Shown here: positions 6,322 through 6,423 of the stretch, piece after piece | Layout of the letters: each line of letters begins with the position of its first letter | How positions within the stretch are numbered: position 1 is the first letter of the stretch | Assembly: GCA_031286555.1 (NCBI GenBank) | Contig: JAITUD010000504.1 | Location: 1 to 6,423, forward strand | DNA from: Microbacterium sp. | Lineage (GTDB): Bacteria > Actinomycetota > Actinomycetes > Actinomycetales > Microbacteriaceae | Direction: 5' to 3' | DNA length: 6,423 nt | Made by a program: the position numbers and the translations under genes | The notes under the pieces: generated by a model | Databases searched by the model: none | Seen by the model: the letters and a program-made list of their open reading frames with translations, nothing else | Told to the model about the DNA's origin: nothing

Positions 6322-6423
6322 CCTCGTGACATGAGAGGCGGGGGGGGGGGGGGATAAGAACGCCCCGCCCGGGCCCACCCCCCCCCGGGGGGCCGCGGGG
6401 CGGCGGGGGGGAGGGGGTGGCGC
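6322..6423. other. Noncoding window end, G/C homopolymer-rich and possibly unreliable sequence
   Basis: After about 17 ordinary bases beyond the stop codon, the sequence becomes a 14-base G run (6340-6353), a short AT-containing island, a 9-base C run (6378-6386), and then almost only G and C to the end. No coding potential or RNA gene was seen. It may be a real GC-rich terminator zone, but the homopolymers look like errors at a contig end. Confidence 0.7.
6337..6369 (+). terminator. Possible terminator stem after the plus-strand GH20 gene
   Basis: GGCGGGG (6337-6343) and CCCCGCC (6363-6369) are exact reverse complements and begin 15 bases after the stop codon, where a terminator is expected. 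The 19-base loop is mostly the G run, and there is no T-tract. It could be a genuine terminator whose loop was distorted by sequencing error, or a chance pairing of homopolymers. Confidence 0.35.

Noticed and set aside
2743..6378. 1211-codon open frame antisense to the plus gene
   Set aside because: Its residues are the expected complement of GC3-rich codons (Arg, Val, Asp, His rich) with no recognisable domain. The opposite strand has a full GH20 enzyme.

Overview
The window is high-GC DNA (almost all third codon positions are G or C) with actinobacterial traits: long Ala/Gly-rich secretion signals, Shine-Dalgarno starts, and promoters with TTGACG -35 boxes. The GCATCC/GGATGC hexamer recurs inside the genes. 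From memory this fits Microbacteriaceae (for example Microbacterium), but the genus cannot be proven from this sequence.

Layout: there are two genes, transcribed away from each other. On the minus strand (46-2514) is an 822-residue secreted family 20 glycoside hydrolase (GH20), a beta-N-acetylhexosaminidase. On the plus strand (2710-6321) is a 1203-residue secreted GH20 enzyme of the same core architecture, with extra C-terminal modules: a PKD-like domain, an Ig-like module, a second F5/8C (CBM32-like) sugar-binding module and another Ig-like module. Between them lies a 195-base divergent control region with a convincing promoter for the plus gene, a weaker one for the minus gene, and a 16-base near-palindrome just downstream of the plus-gene transcription start that looks like a repressor operator. 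Position 1-31 is a strong GC-rich hairpin that follows the minus gene and is probably its terminator. Position 6322-6423 is noncoding and mostly long G and C runs. It contains a possible terminator stem but looks partly like unreliable sequence at a contig end.

How they work together: both proteins have export signals, intact GH20 catalytic Asp-Glu pairs and N-terminal carbohydrate-binding-like modules. They probably act outside the cell, releasing terminal GlcNAc (or GalNAc) from chitooligosaccharides, glycoprotein glycans, cell-wall fragments or similar polymers. Differences in their accessory modules suggest different substrates or surfaces. The shared intergenic region suggests coordinated regulation. 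No transporter, regulator, kinase or deacetylase of amino-sugar catabolism lies in the window. There are no RNA genes, mobile elements, CRISPR arrays or defence genes, and I see no evidence of a wholly new system. The main interest is the divergent paralogue pair and its control region.
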